The notes: generated from the sequence alone by a model not told the origin. Positions 46,669 to 56,988 are shown, counted from the stretch's first letter. The stretch: 64,000 nt of DNA from Roseovarius arcticus (GCF_006125015.1 NZ_SZZN01000001.1:1302001-1366000), one strand, 5' to 3'. Translations and numbers: made by a program.

Positions 46669-47769
46669 ATGACCACCATCGTCCAGCTCAACGTCCCGTT
46701 CCGGCAGCACAGCAAGGCCGCACGCCAAGCGGCCTTGCTCAAGACCTTCGCCCAGACCCGCCGCACCCAAGAAGACGTTTTCTGGCTCAAGGAAAACGCC
46801 GAGATGCTGAACATTCTTGAATGCACAGGTGCAGAATTGGCGCCAAACGCGCTGGGTGCGTATCAGAAATTTTACAACGACATCGAACAGCGCATGGAAT
46901 TCTTTCCGCAGTATTATCGCTTTTTGCTGTCGCTCTGCCTGGATCTAGAGGATCTGGGAATGCCCGGAGACAAAGGCGCGGTGCTTACCGATTGGGTCGC
47001 GCGGCAGGGCCTGGCCGACGCCGAGCTATCGGATCTGCAACGCGCCGAGGCGCGCCGCCTATGCGCCCGCCGCGGGGTTGAGCCACTGCCGGGCGATACC
47101 GGCCTCGACGACCGACTGCGCAGTTTCGCCGCGCGCTCGCAGACATTTACTATGCCGAACAAAAAGGCTGCGTACGAGCTGACGCATATCGTATTTTATC
47201 TATCCGAGTATGGCCGCGTCGATCCGATGCTGGACACGGATGCGCTGCGCAGCCTGATGTTTGCCGGAACGCTCGCCTTTTTGGACTTTAATGCCGATCT
47301 TCTCGCTGAAATTTGCCTCGCACTGCGATTTTCCGGTGCAGAAGCGCCCGAAGTGTGGGAAATATGGCTGACCCAGCAAATTCGCACTTTCGCGCTGGAG
47401 GAGGGGGACGGCCTGCAAGACGATTATCACGAGTACCTGATGCTGAACTGGTTTATGACGCGCGCGGGTCAGGGCGGCTTTGGCGACTATGTTCCTGAGG
47501 GGCGCGTCACATTTGCCCGTACACGGCCCGGCTCGGCGCCGCTGCGCGAGTTGTCGCACTGCATCTATTCCATGGGCGACGCCCGCTCGGCCGATTGGGA
47601 GGTCATGCGCAGCGAGGTCGCGGCGCACGTGTCGGACGAGGCGCAGGCGGCATTGGTCGCGGCTGAAGCATCGACCGATCAGTTCGGCGCCTTTTTCGAG
47701 GGGTTCGCGCGGGTTGGTTTGCGCGGCCGGATGGCTGGATCGTGCCCCTCGATGGGTGCCGCGGTATGA
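46669..47769 (+). CDS. Helical protein of unknown function, partner of the repeat protein
   Basis: Protein of 366 residues, predicted mainly alpha-helical and soluble. Distinctive stretches are ALLKTFAQTRRTQEDVFWLK, NDIEQRMEFFPQYYRFLLSL, NKKAAYELTHIVFYLSEYG and YHEYLMLNWFMTRAG. The ELTHIVFYLSEYG stretch recalls helical families seen near natural-product genes in other bacteria, but I cannot name the family with confidence. GGAG lies nine bases before ATG 46669; ATG 46654 is the alternative. It is 66 bases after the repeat gene, and its stop overlaps the exporter start (ATGA). Confidence 0.7.
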   Translation: MTTIVQLNVPFRQHSKAARQAALLKTFAQTRRTQEDVFWLKENAEMLNILECTGAELAPNALGAYQKFYNDIEQRMEFFPQYYRFLLSLCLDLEDLGMPGDKGAVLTDWVARQGLADAELSDLQRAEARRLCARRGVEPLPGDTGLDDRLRSFAARSQTFTMPNKKAAYELTHIVFYLSEYGRVDPMLDTDALRSLMFAGTLAFLDFNADLLAEICLALRFSGAEAPEVWEIWLTQQIRTFALEEGDGLQDDYHEYLMLNWFMTRAGQGGFGDYVPEGRVTFARTRPGSAPLRELSHCIYSMGDARSADWEVMRSEVAAHVSDEAQAALVAAEASTDQFGAFFEGFARVGLRGRMAGSCPSMGAAV

Positions 47770-48674
47770 TAGGCGCGCGCATAACGGGCGCGGCCATTGC
47801 AATCGGCGTTTGCCTGACGGTGGTTTACACCGCGCTCATTTCCAGCGCCGATGCGATTACCAAGATGTTTGCGGCCAGCTATGCTGCGCCGCAACTCTTT
47901 GCATTGTCGGGCGGTATCGTTGCGTTACTGGCCTTCGCGTTCAATCGCGCAGGGCATAACCCACGCGGCTTGTCCACGCATTGTCCGCGCGCCATGGCAT
48001 TGCGCAGCGTGGCAACTGTGCTGGGAGCCGGCGCGTTTTTCTATGCATTCCGCTTGCTGCCCTTTGCCGAGGTATTTCTCTTTATCGCGATGATCCCGCT
48101 TTTCACGGCGATCCTGTCCGGCCCGGTTCTGGGCGAGGCGGTGCGCCCGCAAGCATGGGGCGCTGTCATGCTGGGTTTTGTCGGCCTGTTATGCCTTGCA
48201 CCCGGCGGGTTGGAAACTTTGCAGATCGGCCACGCTGTCGCGCTAGCGGCTGTGCTATTGGGGACTGTGTCGATGATGGCATCGCGCTATATCGGCGTTC
48301 GCGAGTGTAATCTCTTAGCGCAGGTGTTCTGGCCCAATCTGGCGCTTGCCACTGTCTCGGTCTTCGCCTTGCCGTTCGTTTGGGGGCCGATGGGGCTGGG
48401 CGATCTGGGCTGGGCCGTCGTCTATGCGGCGTTGCTGTTCGCTGCTCGCTGGGTGCTGGTTGGCGCACTCAAGGCGTTGCCAGCATATGTGATCACGCCG
48501 CTGATGAACCTGCAATTCCTATGGATGGTCGCCATTGGCGCCACTGTTTTCGGCGAAGTGCCGGGGGCCGCGCTGTATCTAGGCGCCGCATTTGTGATCA
48601 CAGCGGGAGGTTGGTTGATCTACGACCAAGCGTTTCCAGGCGTCGAAACGCGCAAAGTGATACCCGCTGAGTAA
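47766..48674 (+). CDS. DMT-superfamily (EamA) transporter coupled to the repeat-protein operon
   Basis: Inner-membrane protein of 302 residues with ten hydrophobic segments and two EamA repeats (LLPFAEVFLFIAMIPLFTAI; ALKALPAYVITPLMNLQFLW). The ATG overlaps the upstream stop by four bases, so it is translated together with the helical protein. Family members usually export small metabolites. If the operon makes a small product, this is the candidate exporter (inference). It is a distant paralogue of the transporter at 43990-44886. Confidence 0.8.
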   Translation: MIGARITGAAIAIGVCLTVVYTALISSADAITKMFAASYAAPQLFALSGGIVALLAFAFNRAGHNPRGLSTHCPRAMALRSVATVLGAGAFFYAFRLLPFAEVFLFIAMIPLFTAILSGPVLGEAVRPQAWGAVMLGFVGLLCLAPGGLETLQIGHAVALAAVLLGTVSMMASRYIGVRECNLLAQVFWPNLALATVSVFALPFVWGPMGLGDLGWAVVYAALLFAARWVLVGALKALPAYVITPLMNLQFLWMVAIGATVFGEVPGAALYLGAAFVITAGGWLIYDQAFPGVETRKVIPAE

Positions 48675-48708
48675 AGTGATACGTTAAGTTTTCGGGGTAT
48701 CTGGCGGA

Positions 48709-49032
48709 TTACATGGAAAAAGACGTGCCGCAGCCACAGCTGCTGCTGGCGTTTGGGTTTTCGATAACAAAGCGCGCGCCGATCAATTCCTCGCTGAAAT
48801 CGATAACCGCGCCTGTTAGAAATGGCAGAGATATCGCGTCAACCACGACCTTCTGGCCTTGTCCCTCCAGCACCAGATCGTCATCGGCCGGCGTGTCCAA
48901 CTTAATCTCGTACTGAAAACCTGAGCATCCACCGCCCTCAACGGCGACGCGCAGAGCCTGTCCTTGATCGGATGCGCCAATCTCACTCAGGCGCTCAAAG
49001 GCGCGGGGGGTGACGTGGGGGGGCAGATTCAT
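48709..49032 (-). CDS. A-type iron-sulfur carrier protein (HesB/IscA/ErpA family)
   Basis: Cytosolic protein of 107 residues that passes Fe-S clusters to target enzymes. The three conserved Cys are visible in VEGGGCSGFQY and the C-terminal SSSCGCGTSFSM. ATG 49032 overlaps no other gene start; dgt begins 101 bases away on the other strand, giving a shared divergent promoter region. Which subfamily (ErpA or IscA) is not certain. Confidence 0.88.
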   Translation of the reverse strand: MNLPPHVTPRAFERLSEIGASDQGQALRVAVEGGGCSGFQYEIKLDTPADDDLVLEGQGQKVVVDAISLPFLTGAVIDFSEELIGARFVIENPNASSSCGCGTSFSM

Positions 49033-49132
49033 TTGGGTGGCCTCCGGGGGAGTGGTGCGTTTGGGCTGTTTCGCAGCGCCTCGAATTGCAATATATGGGG
49101 CGCAGCACCCCTCGGCAAGGAGGCCGTCCCGA

Positions 49133-50341
49133 ATGACCTCGCGTATCGCCGCGCATCCAGATCGCTCGCGTAGACGCCTCGCGCCCGAGGAAGAGAGCGA
49201 GTTCCGCTCGTGTTTCCAGCGCGATCGCGACCGGATTATTCATTCCAGCGCCTTTCGCAGGCTCAAGCACAAGACGCAGGTGTTCGTCGCCCATGAAGGT
49301 GATTATTTTCGCACACGGCTGTCCCATTCGATCGAGGTGGCGCAGGTGGCGCGCACGATCGCAGGCGCCTTGGATCTGAATGGCGAGCTGACGGAGGCCG
49401 TCGCGCTGGCGCATGATTTGGGGCACACGCCCTTTGGCCACACGGGCGAGGACGCACTGCATGCGATGATGGCGCCCTATGGCGGGTTCGATCACAACGC
49501 GCAGGCGATCCGCATCGTCACCATGCTGGAGCGGCACTATGCGGGCTTTGACGGGCTAAACCTGACGTGGGAAACGTTGGAGGGGTTGGCGAAACATAAC
49601 GGGCCCGTGATCGGTGATTTGCCTTATGCACTGGCCGAATACGATGCCCTCCACGATCTGGAGCTGCACACCCACGCCAGCGCCGAGGCGCAGGTAGCCG
49701 CACTGGCCGATGATATCGCCTACAACAATCATGATCTGCACGACGGCCTGCGCGCTGGCCTCTTTACCGAGGTCGAAGTAGCCGAGCTGCCAATTCTGGA
49801 CGCTTGTTATGCCGAGGTGGATCGCCTGCATCCCGGTCTCGATGCTTATCGCCGCCGTCACGAGGCGCTGCGCCGGGTGTTTGGCGTAATGGTGGCAGAT
49901 GTGATCGTAACGTCGCGCGATATCATCGCCGCAGCGGGATGCAAAAACTCCCATGATGTGCGGCATCTGGGCCGCCCGGTGATCCGCTTTTCGGACGCGC
50001 TGTGGCGCGATCTTCAGGTCATCCGGCAGTTTCTCTTTACGCGGATGTACCGGGCGCCGATGGTCATGGTTCAGCGTGCCCGCGCGTCTGAGGTGGTCGA
50101 GGGTTTGTTCCCGTTCTATATGGAGCGCTCGGAACATTTGCCGCGCCGCTGGCAGAGTGATGTGGCAGCAGCAGACACAACGACCGAGCTAGCCCGGCTG
50201 GTTAGCGACTACATCGCCGGAATGACCGACCGCTATGCGCTGGCCCAGCATGCCGCGCATCTGGGCGGCGCTGGTGGCGCGGGATCGTGGCCCGAAGGAA
50301 ATGGCCCCGAGGGCATTGGAGAGAGACGCAATGGCAATTGA
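49133..50341 (+). CDS. dgt: dGTP triphosphohydrolase-like HD protein
   Basis: HD-domain phosphohydrolase of 402 residues of the dGTPase-like family. Metal-binding features are SSAFRRLKHKTQVF, HEGDYFRTRLSHSIEVAQVAR, the HD pair in AVALAHDLGHTPFGHTGEDAL, and DDIAYNNHDLHDGLRAGL. It hydrolyses dNTPs to deoxynucleosides and triphosphate. AAGGAGG lies nine bases before ATG 49133; the frame is open upstream to 49010 without a better start. It overlaps the antiporter gene by 11 bases. Confidence 0.9.
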   Translation: MTSRIAAHPDRSRRRLAPEEESEFRSCFQRDRDRIIHSSAFRRLKHKTQVFVAHEGDYFRTRLSHSIEVAQVARTIAGALDLNGELTEAVALAHDLGHTPFGHTGEDALHAMMAPYGGFDHNAQAIRIVTMLERHYAGFDGLNLTWETLEGLAKHNGPVIGDLPYALAEYDALHDLELHTHASAEAQVAALADDIAYNNHDLHDGLRAGLFTEVEVAELPILDACYAEVDRLHPGLDAYRRRHEALRRVFGVMVADVIVTSRDIIAAAGCKNSHDVRHLGRPVIRFSDALWRDLQVIRQFLFTRMYRAPMVMVQRARASEVVEGLFPFYMERSEHLPRRWQSDVAAADTTTELARLVSDYIAGMTDRYALAQHAAHLGGAGGAGSWPEGNGPEGIGERRNGN

Positions 50342-52226
50342 GACAGCGGGCGCGATGTCGCCGGTTATGGCTTTCGCGCTGGTAGGCGCTATTGGTGTTG
50401 GTGCGCAGTGGCTGGCCTGGCGTCTGCACCTTCCGGCCATCGTGTTGATGCTGTTGGCAGGTCTCGCTATCGGGCCGGGTCTGGGCCTTTTTGACCCGGA
50501 GCGTGATATCGGCCCATTGATGGGGCCTATGATCAGCATAGCGGTCGCAATCATCCTCTTTGAGGGCGGTATGACGCTAAATTTGCACTCTCTGCGAGAG
50601 GCAGCGAAGGGCGTCAAGCGGCTGGTGCTGATCGGCGCGCCGCTGGGCTGGGCCGGATCGGCACTGGCGCTGCATTATATCGCAGGTCTTAGCTGGGCCA
50701 GTTCGGCAGTGTTTGGCGGCATCATGATCGTCACCGGGCCGACCGTGATCGCGCCGCTTTTGCGTACGGCGCGCCTCAGCAAGCGCCCGGCGCAGTTGCT
50801 GCAATGGGAAGCGATCGTGAACGACCCCATCGGGGCGCTGGCCGCGGTTTTGGCGTTTGAGGTGGTGTTGGTCATCTACTCGACCGAGACGTTCGGGGCC
50901 GCGATCTGGGATATGAGCATCGGCATCGTGACTGCAACCGCGATGGGGATCGCCGCAGGCTGGCTGCTATCTGAGGGCTTTCGCCGGGGGCGCGTGCCAG
51001 AATACATGAAGGTGCCGGTGCTCTTTGCGTCGCTTTTGCTGGTCTTTGCCGTTGCCGATGGCATTCTGCACGAAAGCGGGCTGTTGGCCGTGACGATCAT
51101 GGGCTTCTACATCGCGAATGCGGAGCTGCCTAGTTATACCGAGTTGCGCCGCTTCAAAGAGCACGCGACGATCCTGCTGGTATCGGGCGTGTTCATCCTG
51201 TTGGCAGCCTCGATGGACATTGAGCGGCTGAGCCTGCTTGGCTGGCCCGCGCTGCTGTTCGTACTTGCGGTCGTCCTTGTTGTGCGTCCGCTGACAGTGA
51301 TGACCTCGCTCGCCTTTTCCAACATCCCTATGCGTGAGCGGCTGCTGGTCGCGTTCACCGGGCCGCGCGGTGTGGTGCTGGTGGCGGTTGCTGGCCTCTT
51401 CTCCACCCGGCTGGTCAGTGCGGGTATCGAGGACGCGGCACTGCTGACGCCCTTGGCCTTTGCATTGGTCGCGGCAACGGTGGTGCTGCATGGCTTCACG
51501 CTGCGCCCGCTGGGCCGGATGCTGGGGCTGGCGGGCGGGCAGGTGCCGGGCGTGATCTTTGTCGGCGGATCGCGGTTTAGTGCGGCCTTCGCGGCCGCCC
51601 TCCAGGAAGAGGAGATCCCAGTTCTGATTGCCGATGCCAACCGCGCCCGCCTGCGCAGCGCGCGCGAGGAAGGCCTGCCTATCTATATCGGCGATATCCT
51701 CTCGGACGGGGCTGAACACGGCGTGGAATTTATTAGCTTTGGCCGCGTCGTCGCCACATCCGACAATGATGCCTACAATACGCTGGTTGCCACCGATCTG
51801 GCGCCCGAATTTGGGCGCGAGCATGTATTTCAGTTGCGCCGTGCCAAGCAGGAACAAACGCGTCACGCGCTGCCTGCCACGCTGGGCGGGCGCACTATTG
51901 CGAACGGTTTGCGCTATCTTGAGCTGGGCCGCCATATGGAGGAGGGGTGGGAGATCCGCGCGACAGGCCTGACAGATGAGTACGGGCTGGACGAATGGCG
52001 CGGCGATAACCCCGACTCAATTCCGCTGGCCGAGATTACTCCGGGCAAAAACATGCGCATTCTGGCAGCGGATGCGGAGTTGAAGGCCGGGCCGGGCATG
52101 CGCCTGCTGGCACTGTCGCCCGCGCGTGACCGGATGAATGAAGCGGCAGAGCGCAAAGGCGATGAGGGCGCCAAGGAGGCCGCAGCCGAGGTGGCAGTGC
52201 GCGCCAATGACGCATCGGCGGATTGA
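50331..52226 (+). CDS. Cation:proton antiporter with C-terminal TrkA-N-type domain
   Basis: Inner-membrane protein of 631 residues. About twelve hydrophobic segments form the CPA-type antiporter, with the conserved VTGPTVIAPLLRTARLSKRP and NDPIGALAAVLAFEV. From about residue 395 a Rossmann-like TrkA-N segment follows (PGVIFVGGSRFSAAFAAALQ, then PVLIADANRARLRSARE and GRVVATSDNDAYNTLVA), which usually senses nucleotide. The ATG at 50331 has GGAGAGAG upstream and overlaps the dgt stop by 11 bases. Ion specificity (K+ or Na+) is not determined. Confidence 0.85.
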   Translation: MAIETAGAMSPVMAFALVGAIGVGAQWLAWRLHLPAIVLMLLAGLAIGPGLGLFDPERDIGPLMGPMISIAVAIILFEGGMTLNLHSLREAAKGVKRLVLIGAPLGWAGSALALHYIAGLSWASSAVFGGIMIVTGPTVIAPLLRTARLSKRPAQLLQWEAIVNDPIGALAAVLAFEVVLVIYSTETFGAAIWDMSIGIVTATAMGIAAGWLLSEGFRRGRVPEYMKVPVLFASLLLVFAVADGILHESGLLAVTIMGFYIANAELPSYTELRRFKEHATILLVSGVFILLAASMDIERLSLLGWPALLFVLAVVLVVRPLTVMTSLAFSNIPMRERLLVAFTGPRGVVLVAVAGLFSTRLVSAGIEDAALLTPLAFALVAATVVLHGFTLRPLGRMLGLAGGQVPGVIFVGGSRFSAAFAAALQEEEIPVLIADANRARLRSAREEGLPIYIGDILSDGAEHGVEFISFGRVVATSDNDAYNTLVATDLAPEFGREHVFQLRRAKQEQTRHALPATLGGRTIANGLRYLELGRHMEEGWEIRATGLTDEYGLDEWRGDNPDSIPLAEITPGKNMRILAADAELKAGPGMRLLALSPARDRMNEAAERKGDEGAKEAAAEVAVRANDASAD

Positions 52227-52299
52227 CGCCCCGCCTTTCAGTGCTAAACGGGGGGCAAACGGACTGCCAAACCGGGGCGGAATTTGAAGGATAGCTGCG

Positions 52300-54045
52300 A
52301 TGAACCTTTTTAACGATATCCGCGGCGTCGTTTTGGACGCGCTGGCCACAATGACGGCGTCCGGTACGCTGCCTGCCGGGCTGGACCTGAGCAACGTCAC
52401 AGTAGAGCCGCCCCGCGATCCGGCACATGGCGACATGGCCACCAATGCGGCTATGGTGCTGGCCAAGCCTGCGTCGCTCAAGCCGCGCGATATCGCCGAC
52501 GCATTGGCCGCCGAGCTGGCGCGCGATTCCCGGATTGAGACCGCCGAAGTGGCCGGACCCGGCTTTCTTAATCTGCGTCTTTCGCCAGATTGCTGGCGCG
52601 CTGTTGTTCGCTCGGTGCTGGAGACCGGAGATAGCTTCGGACGCTCGACACTGGGGCAGGGCGCCCGCGTCAACGTCGAGTATGTCAGCGCCAATCCCAC
52701 CGGCCCTTTGCATGTGGGTCATACGCGCGGTGCGGTGTTCGGCGATGCGCTGGCAAGTCTGCTGGACTTCAACGGCTACGACGTCACGCGCGAATATTAC
52801 ATTAACGACGGCGGCGGGCAGGTCGACACGCTCGCGCGGTCGGTCTATCTGCGCTACCTTGAGGCGCATGGCCGCGCGGTCGATTTCCCTGATGGCACCT
52901 ATCCCGGCGACTACCTGATTGAGACGGGGCAGGCGCTGAAGACCAAGGTTGGCGATGCTTGGGTCGACCAGCCCGAGGATGTGTGGCTGGCCGAGCTGCG
53001 CAGCTTTTCCACCGATGCAATGATGGACCTGATCCGCGCCGATCTGAAATCGCTCGGCGTCGAGATGGACAAATTCTCGTCCGAGAAATCATTCTACGGC
53101 ACCGGCCTGATCGAAGAGGCAATTGCCTCGCTCGACGCCAAGGGACTGATATACGAAGGTGTGCTAGAGCCGCCCAAGGGCAAACTGCCAGAAGATTGGG
53201 AGCCGCGCGAGCAGACGCTTTTCCGCTCGACCGCGCATGGCGACGACGTCGACCGGCCCGTGCGCAAATCGGACGGTGCGTGGACCTATTTCGCGCCCGA
53301 CATCGCCTATCACTACGACAAGGTCACGCGCGGGTTTGACCTGCTAATTGATGTTTTTGGCGCCGATCATGGCGGCTATGTGAAACGGATGAAGGCCGCC
53401 GTTTCGGCCCTGTCGGATGGCAAGGTACCTTTGGAGATTAAGCTGACCCAGCTGGTCAAACTCTGGAAAAATGGCGAGCCGTTCAAGATGTCCAAGCGGG
53501 CAGGAACGTTCGTCACCCTGCGCGACGTTGTCGATTTGGTGGGCGCCGACGTGACCCGCTTTGTAATGCTGACGCGCAAGAACGACGCGCCGCTTGATTT
53601 CGATTTTGACAAGGTGCTGGAGCAGTCCAAAGATAACCCTGTGTTCTACGTCCAATACGCCCATGCGCGCGTCCGGTCCGTGCTGCGCAAGGCAGATGCC
53701 GCTGGCATCGACGTATCAGATGCGGCGCTGAACGCGGCTGACCTGAACCTGATCGCACACGAGGCCGAACTGGCACTGGCGCGCAAGATCGCGGAGTGGC
53801 CCCGCTTGGTTGAGATCGCGGGCCGCACGAGCGAGCCGCACCGCGTCGCCTTTTATCTCTACGATCTGGCGTCGGATTTGCACGCGCTGTGGAACCGTGG
53901 CCATGACGTGCCAGAGCTGCGCTTTATCCAAGAGGGCGATCCGGCCACGTCTCAGGCGAAAATCGCCCTCGTTCGGGCCGCAAGCGTTGTTATTTCCGCA
54001 GGTTTGGGTATCTTGGGCGTAACTCCGGCTGAAGAGATGCGATAA
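52300..54045 (+). CDS. argS: Arginyl-tRNA synthetase
   Basis: Class I aminoacyl-tRNA synthetase of 581 residues. Signatures are the N-terminal Add1 domain, the HIGH-type motif [25 protein letters not shown]-type [16 protein letters not shown], and the C-terminal DALR anticodon-binding region ([20 protein letters not shown]). It charges tRNA-Arg. The adjacent SPOR and nagZ genes follow the usual Rhodobacterales order. Confidence 0.96.
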   Translation: MNLFNDIRGVVLDALATMTASGTLPAGLDLSNVTVEPPRDPAHGDMATNAAMVLAKPASLKPRDIADALAAELARDSRIETAEVAGPGFLNLRLSPDCWRAVVRSVLETGDSFGRSTLGQGARVNVEYVSANPTGPLHVGHTRGAVFGDALASLLDFNGYDVTREYYINDGGGQVDTLARSVYLRYLEAHGRAVDFPDGTYPGDYLIETGQALKTKVGDAWVDQPEDVWLAELRSFSTDAMMDLIRADLKSLGVEMDKFSSEKSFYGTGLIEEAIASLDAKGLIYEGVLEPPKGKLPEDWEPREQTLFRSTAHGDDVDRPVRKSDGAWTYFAPDIAYHYDKVTRGFDLLIDVFGADHGGYVKRMKAAVSALSDGKVPLEIKLTQLVKLWKNGEPFKMSKRAGTFVTLRDVVDLVGADVTRFVMLTRKNDAPLDFDFDKVLEQSKDNPVFYVQYAHARVRSVLRKADAAGIDVSDAALNAADLNLIAHEAELALARKIAEWPRLVEIAGRTSEPHRVAFYLYDLASDLHALWNRGHDVPELRFIQEGDPATSQAKIALVRAASVVISAGLGILGVTPAEEMR

Positions 54046-54126
54046 AAATTGCGCGCCGCCGGGATGACTTGAGGCAGATTTCACACCCCGGCAGCTTTGT
54101 GTGCGCCGGTGGACGAGAGGCGGGAC

Positions 54127-55170
54127 ATGGCAGATTTCCACACGCGAGATGCAGCAGATGACGATGCTGGCAGCGTTTACGGCACGGCCCAAACCGCGCC
54201 ACGATGGGACGGCGACAAGCCGCAAAATCCTGTATCCCGCGCGACTTACGCTCTCGGCTCCATCATATCAGTCGGTCTTGTGATCGGCCTTGGCGTCTGG
54301 GGCTACAAGCTGCTCGTGCGCGACGTCAGCGGTGTACCGGTTATTCGTGCAGTCCAAGGCCCGATGCGCGTCCAGCCCGAGGATCCGGGCGGGCGGCAAA
54401 CGTTGAACCAGGGGCTGTCGGTCAATGATGTAGCCGCATTGGGCACTGCCGCCGCCGCGCCGGATGAGTTGATCCTCGCGCCCGCGCCCCTAGACCTTAG
54501 CGAAGAAGACGCGCCCCGTGCGCCCGCGCCTGAGCGCCCCCAGCAGGCCCGCAGCGAGGCCCCGGTGCCCGAAGTCGCGCAAGTCGAAGATCCTGCACCT
54601 GCGGCGGAGCCAGAGCCAGAGGTGGCCCCCGTTCCGGATGAAGTCGTTGTTGACGTTCCCGACGATATGCTGGCCCTCGCCGCCGCTATCAGCGAAGGCA
54701 TCACGCCCATGGCGGAGCTAGACGATGCGCCAAACGCCCCGCTGCCCGGTGCAGAAGAAGGCACCGCCGACGAGGACGAACAGGCCGAGCAAACCGATGG
54801 CAATATGGCCGCATCGCTGCGCCCACGTGCGCGCCCGGCGGACTTGCGCAACGTTCTGCAGGTCGCCGCTGCTGCGCCCGAAGGCGGGGTTCGCGACGTC
54901 GATCCCGACTCTATCGCCATTGGCACGCGCCTGGCGCAGCTGGGCGCCTTCGCAAGCGAGGAAATTGCGCGCGACGAATGGACCAGACTTGGCAGCCGCT
55001 TCGAAGAATATCTGGCTGGTAAGGACCGCGTCATCCAAAAGGCCACCAGCGGCGGGCGTACATTTTATCGCCTGCGTGCGATGGGCTTTGACGATCTGGC
55101 CGATGCGCGGCGCTTTTGCTCGGCTCTTGTGGCCGAGAAAGCTGAATGTATCCCAGTCGTTACACGATAA
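54127..55170 (+). CDS. SPOR-domain cell-division-associated membrane protein
   Basis: Single-pass inner-membrane protein of 347 residues. A cytosolic N-terminal tail is followed by one helix (LGSIISVGLVIGLGVWGYKLL), a long Pro/Ala/Glu-rich periplasmic linker, and a C-terminal SPOR domain (TRLAQLGAFASEEIARDEWT, then YRLRAMGFDDLADARRFCSA). SPOR domains bind glycan strands stripped of stem peptides at division sites. ATG 54127 has GAGGCGGG upstream. It lies between argS and nagZ. Confidence 0.85.
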   Translation: MADFHTRDAADDDAGSVYGTAQTAPRWDGDKPQNPVSRATYALGSIISVGLVIGLGVWGYKLLVRDVSGVPVIRAVQGPMRVQPEDPGGRQTLNQGLSVNDVAALGTAAAAPDELILAPAPLDLSEEDAPRAPAPERPQQARSEAPVPEVAQVEDPAPAAEPEPEVAPVPDEVVVDVPDDMLALAAAISEGITPMAELDDAPNAPLPGAEEGTADEDEQAEQTDGNMAASLRPRARPADLRNVLQVAAAAPEGGVRDVDPDSIAIGTRLAQLGAFASEEIARDEWTRLGSRFEEYLAGKDRVIQKATSGGRTFYRLRAMGFDDLADARRFCSALVAEKAECIPVVTR

Positions 55171-55187
55171 TCCTAATCTAAGAGAGC

Positions 55188-56204
55188 ATGGCAATGATGC
55201 GCTTTGGTGCCACTATACTGGACGCGGCGGGGCATAGGCTAAGTGCGGACGAAAAACGCTTCTTTGCCGACGCAGATCCATTCGGTTTCATCCTCTTTGC
55301 GCGCAACATTGACACCCCAGATCAGGTGCGCGCGCTTTGCGCGGACATGCGCGATGCAGTGGGCCGCGACGCGCCTATTACGATTGATCAGGAGGGCGGG
55401 CGCGTGCAGCGCCTGCGTGCCCCGACATGGCGTAACTGGCCTGCTCCGCTACCCCATATTGAGGCGGCAGGCGACCGCGCGCCCGAGGCCATGTATCTAC
55501 GTTATCGCCTGATTGCGCATGAATTGCACACGCTTGGCATAGATAGCAACTGTGCGCCGCTGGTCGATGTGGCGGGACCGCAAACCCATGAATTTCTGCT
55601 TGATCGCTGCTATGGCACCGATCCTGACCGCGTGGCCGAACTGGGCCGCGCTGTGGCGGATGGTCTGCTGGATGGCGGCGTTTTGCCGGTGCTAAAACAT
55701 ATTCCCGGCCACGGACGCGCGCAGGCCGACAGCCATCTGGATCTACCAGTGGTTGAGGATGACCTTGCCGCGCTGACAGCGTGCGATTTCGCCCCCTTCA
55801 AGGCGCTGAACGATCTGCCAATGGGCATGACCGCGCATTTGGTTTATTCAGCTATCGACGACAAGCCTGCGACAGTCTCGCCCAAGATGATGCGGCTGAT
55901 CCGCGACGAGATCGGCTTTGCTGGCCTAATCATGACCGATGACATTTCAATGAAGGCACTCAGCGGCAGCCTGACTGGTATCACGCGCGCATCCCTAGAG
56001 GCGGGCTGTGACATTGTGCTGCTGTGCAATGCCTCGCTGGAAGAGCGGCGCGCGGTGGCAGACGCTGCAGGACGTCTTGATGATGCCGGACAAGCGCGGG
56101 CAGAGGCAACGCTGGCAGCCCGGAAAACACCCACCGAGGTTGACATTTCCGCGCTGGAGGCAAAGCTGTCCGCCATGAGCGGCGGCATAACATATGGCAG
56201 ATGA
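55188..56204 (+). CDS. nagZ: Beta-N-acetylhexosaminidase, GH3 family
   Basis: Cytosolic peptidoglycan-recycling glycosidase of 338 residues that removes GlcNAc from anhydro-muropeptides. Family features are PITIDQEGGRVQRLRAP, the substrate motif KHIPGHGRAQADSHLDLP with catalytic His, and GLIMTDDISMKAL with the nucleophile Asp. AAGAGAG precedes ATG 55188. The stop overlaps scpA by 11 bases. Confidence 0.93.
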   Translation: MAMMRFGATILDAAGHRLSADEKRFFADADPFGFILFARNIDTPDQVRALCADMRDAVGRDAPITIDQEGGRVQRLRAPTWRNWPAPLPHIEAAGDRAPEAMYLRYRLIAHELHTLGIDSNCAPLVDVAGPQTHEFLLDRCYGTDPDRVAELGRAVADGLLDGGVLPVLKHIPGHGRAQADSHLDLPVVEDDLAALTACDFAPFKALNDLPMGMTAHLVYSAIDDKPATVSPKMMRLIRDEIGFAGLIMTDDISMKALSGSLTGITRASLEAGCDIVLLCNASLEERRAVADAAGRLDDAGQARAEATLAARKTPTEVDISALEAKLSAMSGGITYGR

Positions 56205-56988
56205 CGATTGGGAAGACCGGCGCGCAGATGCCGCCGAGAGGCTCGCCGCCGAGGCGCTGATCGTCGATGTTGACGGCTATGAGGGCCCGCTCGACCTGCT
56301 GCTGACGCTTAGCCGGACACAAAAGGTGGATTTGCGCCGGATCAGCGTTCTGCATCTCGCTCGGCAATACCTTGAATTTGTTGAGAAGGCCCGCGAACTC
56401 AGATTAGAGTTGGCGGCCGATTACCTTGTCATGGCCGCATGGCTGGCCTTTCTTAAATCACGGCTGCTTCTGCCGCCCGACCCTCAGGACGAGGGGCCGT
56501 CGGGCGAGGATTTGGCCGCGCATCTCGCATTCCAGCTTGAGAGGTTGCAAGCCATGCGCGACGTTGCTGCGCGGCTGATGGCGCGCGGGCAGCTGGGGCG
56601 CGACTTCTTTGGGCGGGGCGCACCCGAGAGTGTGACGCGCACGCGCCGCATCACCTATACCGCCTCGCTGTTGGATCTTATGCAGGCCTATGCCCGCACC
56701 CGCACACGCGACGAATTTCGCCCCTACGCGATGGACCGTGACGCGATCTTTTCGCTAGAGCAGGCGCTGGACCGGATGCGAGGGCTGATCGGGTTTGCAG
56801 GTGACTGGACCGATATTTCGACCTATTTGCCTGAAGGTTTCGGCACCGACCCAGCGCGCCGCCGCTCGGCTGCCGCGTCAACATTTGCCGCATCTCTGGA
56901 GCTTGCAAAGGAGGGCCGAATCGAGCTGCGCCAAGCCGAAGTATTTGCGCCCATCGAAGTCAGAAGACGGAGTGAAGAGCGTGGCTGA
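56194..56988 (+). CDS. scpA: Segregation and condensation protein A
   Basis: Kleisin subunit of the SMC-ScpAB chromosome condensin, 264 residues. The N-terminal kleisin region is visible in YEGPLDLLLTLSRTQKVDLR, then AADYLVMAAWLAFLKSRLLL. The C-terminal winged helix contacts SMC. It overlaps nagZ upstream and scpB downstream, forming a tight operon. Confidence 0.92.
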   Translation: MADDDWEDRRADAAERLAAEALIVDVDGYEGPLDLLLTLSRTQKVDLRRISVLHLARQYLEFVEKARELRLELAADYLVMAAWLAFLKSRLLLPPDPQDEGPSGEDLAAHLAFQLERLQAMRDVAARLMARGQLGRDFFGRGAPESVTRTRRITYTASLLDLMQAYARTRTRDEFRPYAMDRDAIFSLEQALDRMRGLIGFAGDWTDISTYLPEGFGTDPARRRSAAASTFAASLELAKEGRIELRQAEVFAPIEVRRRSEERG

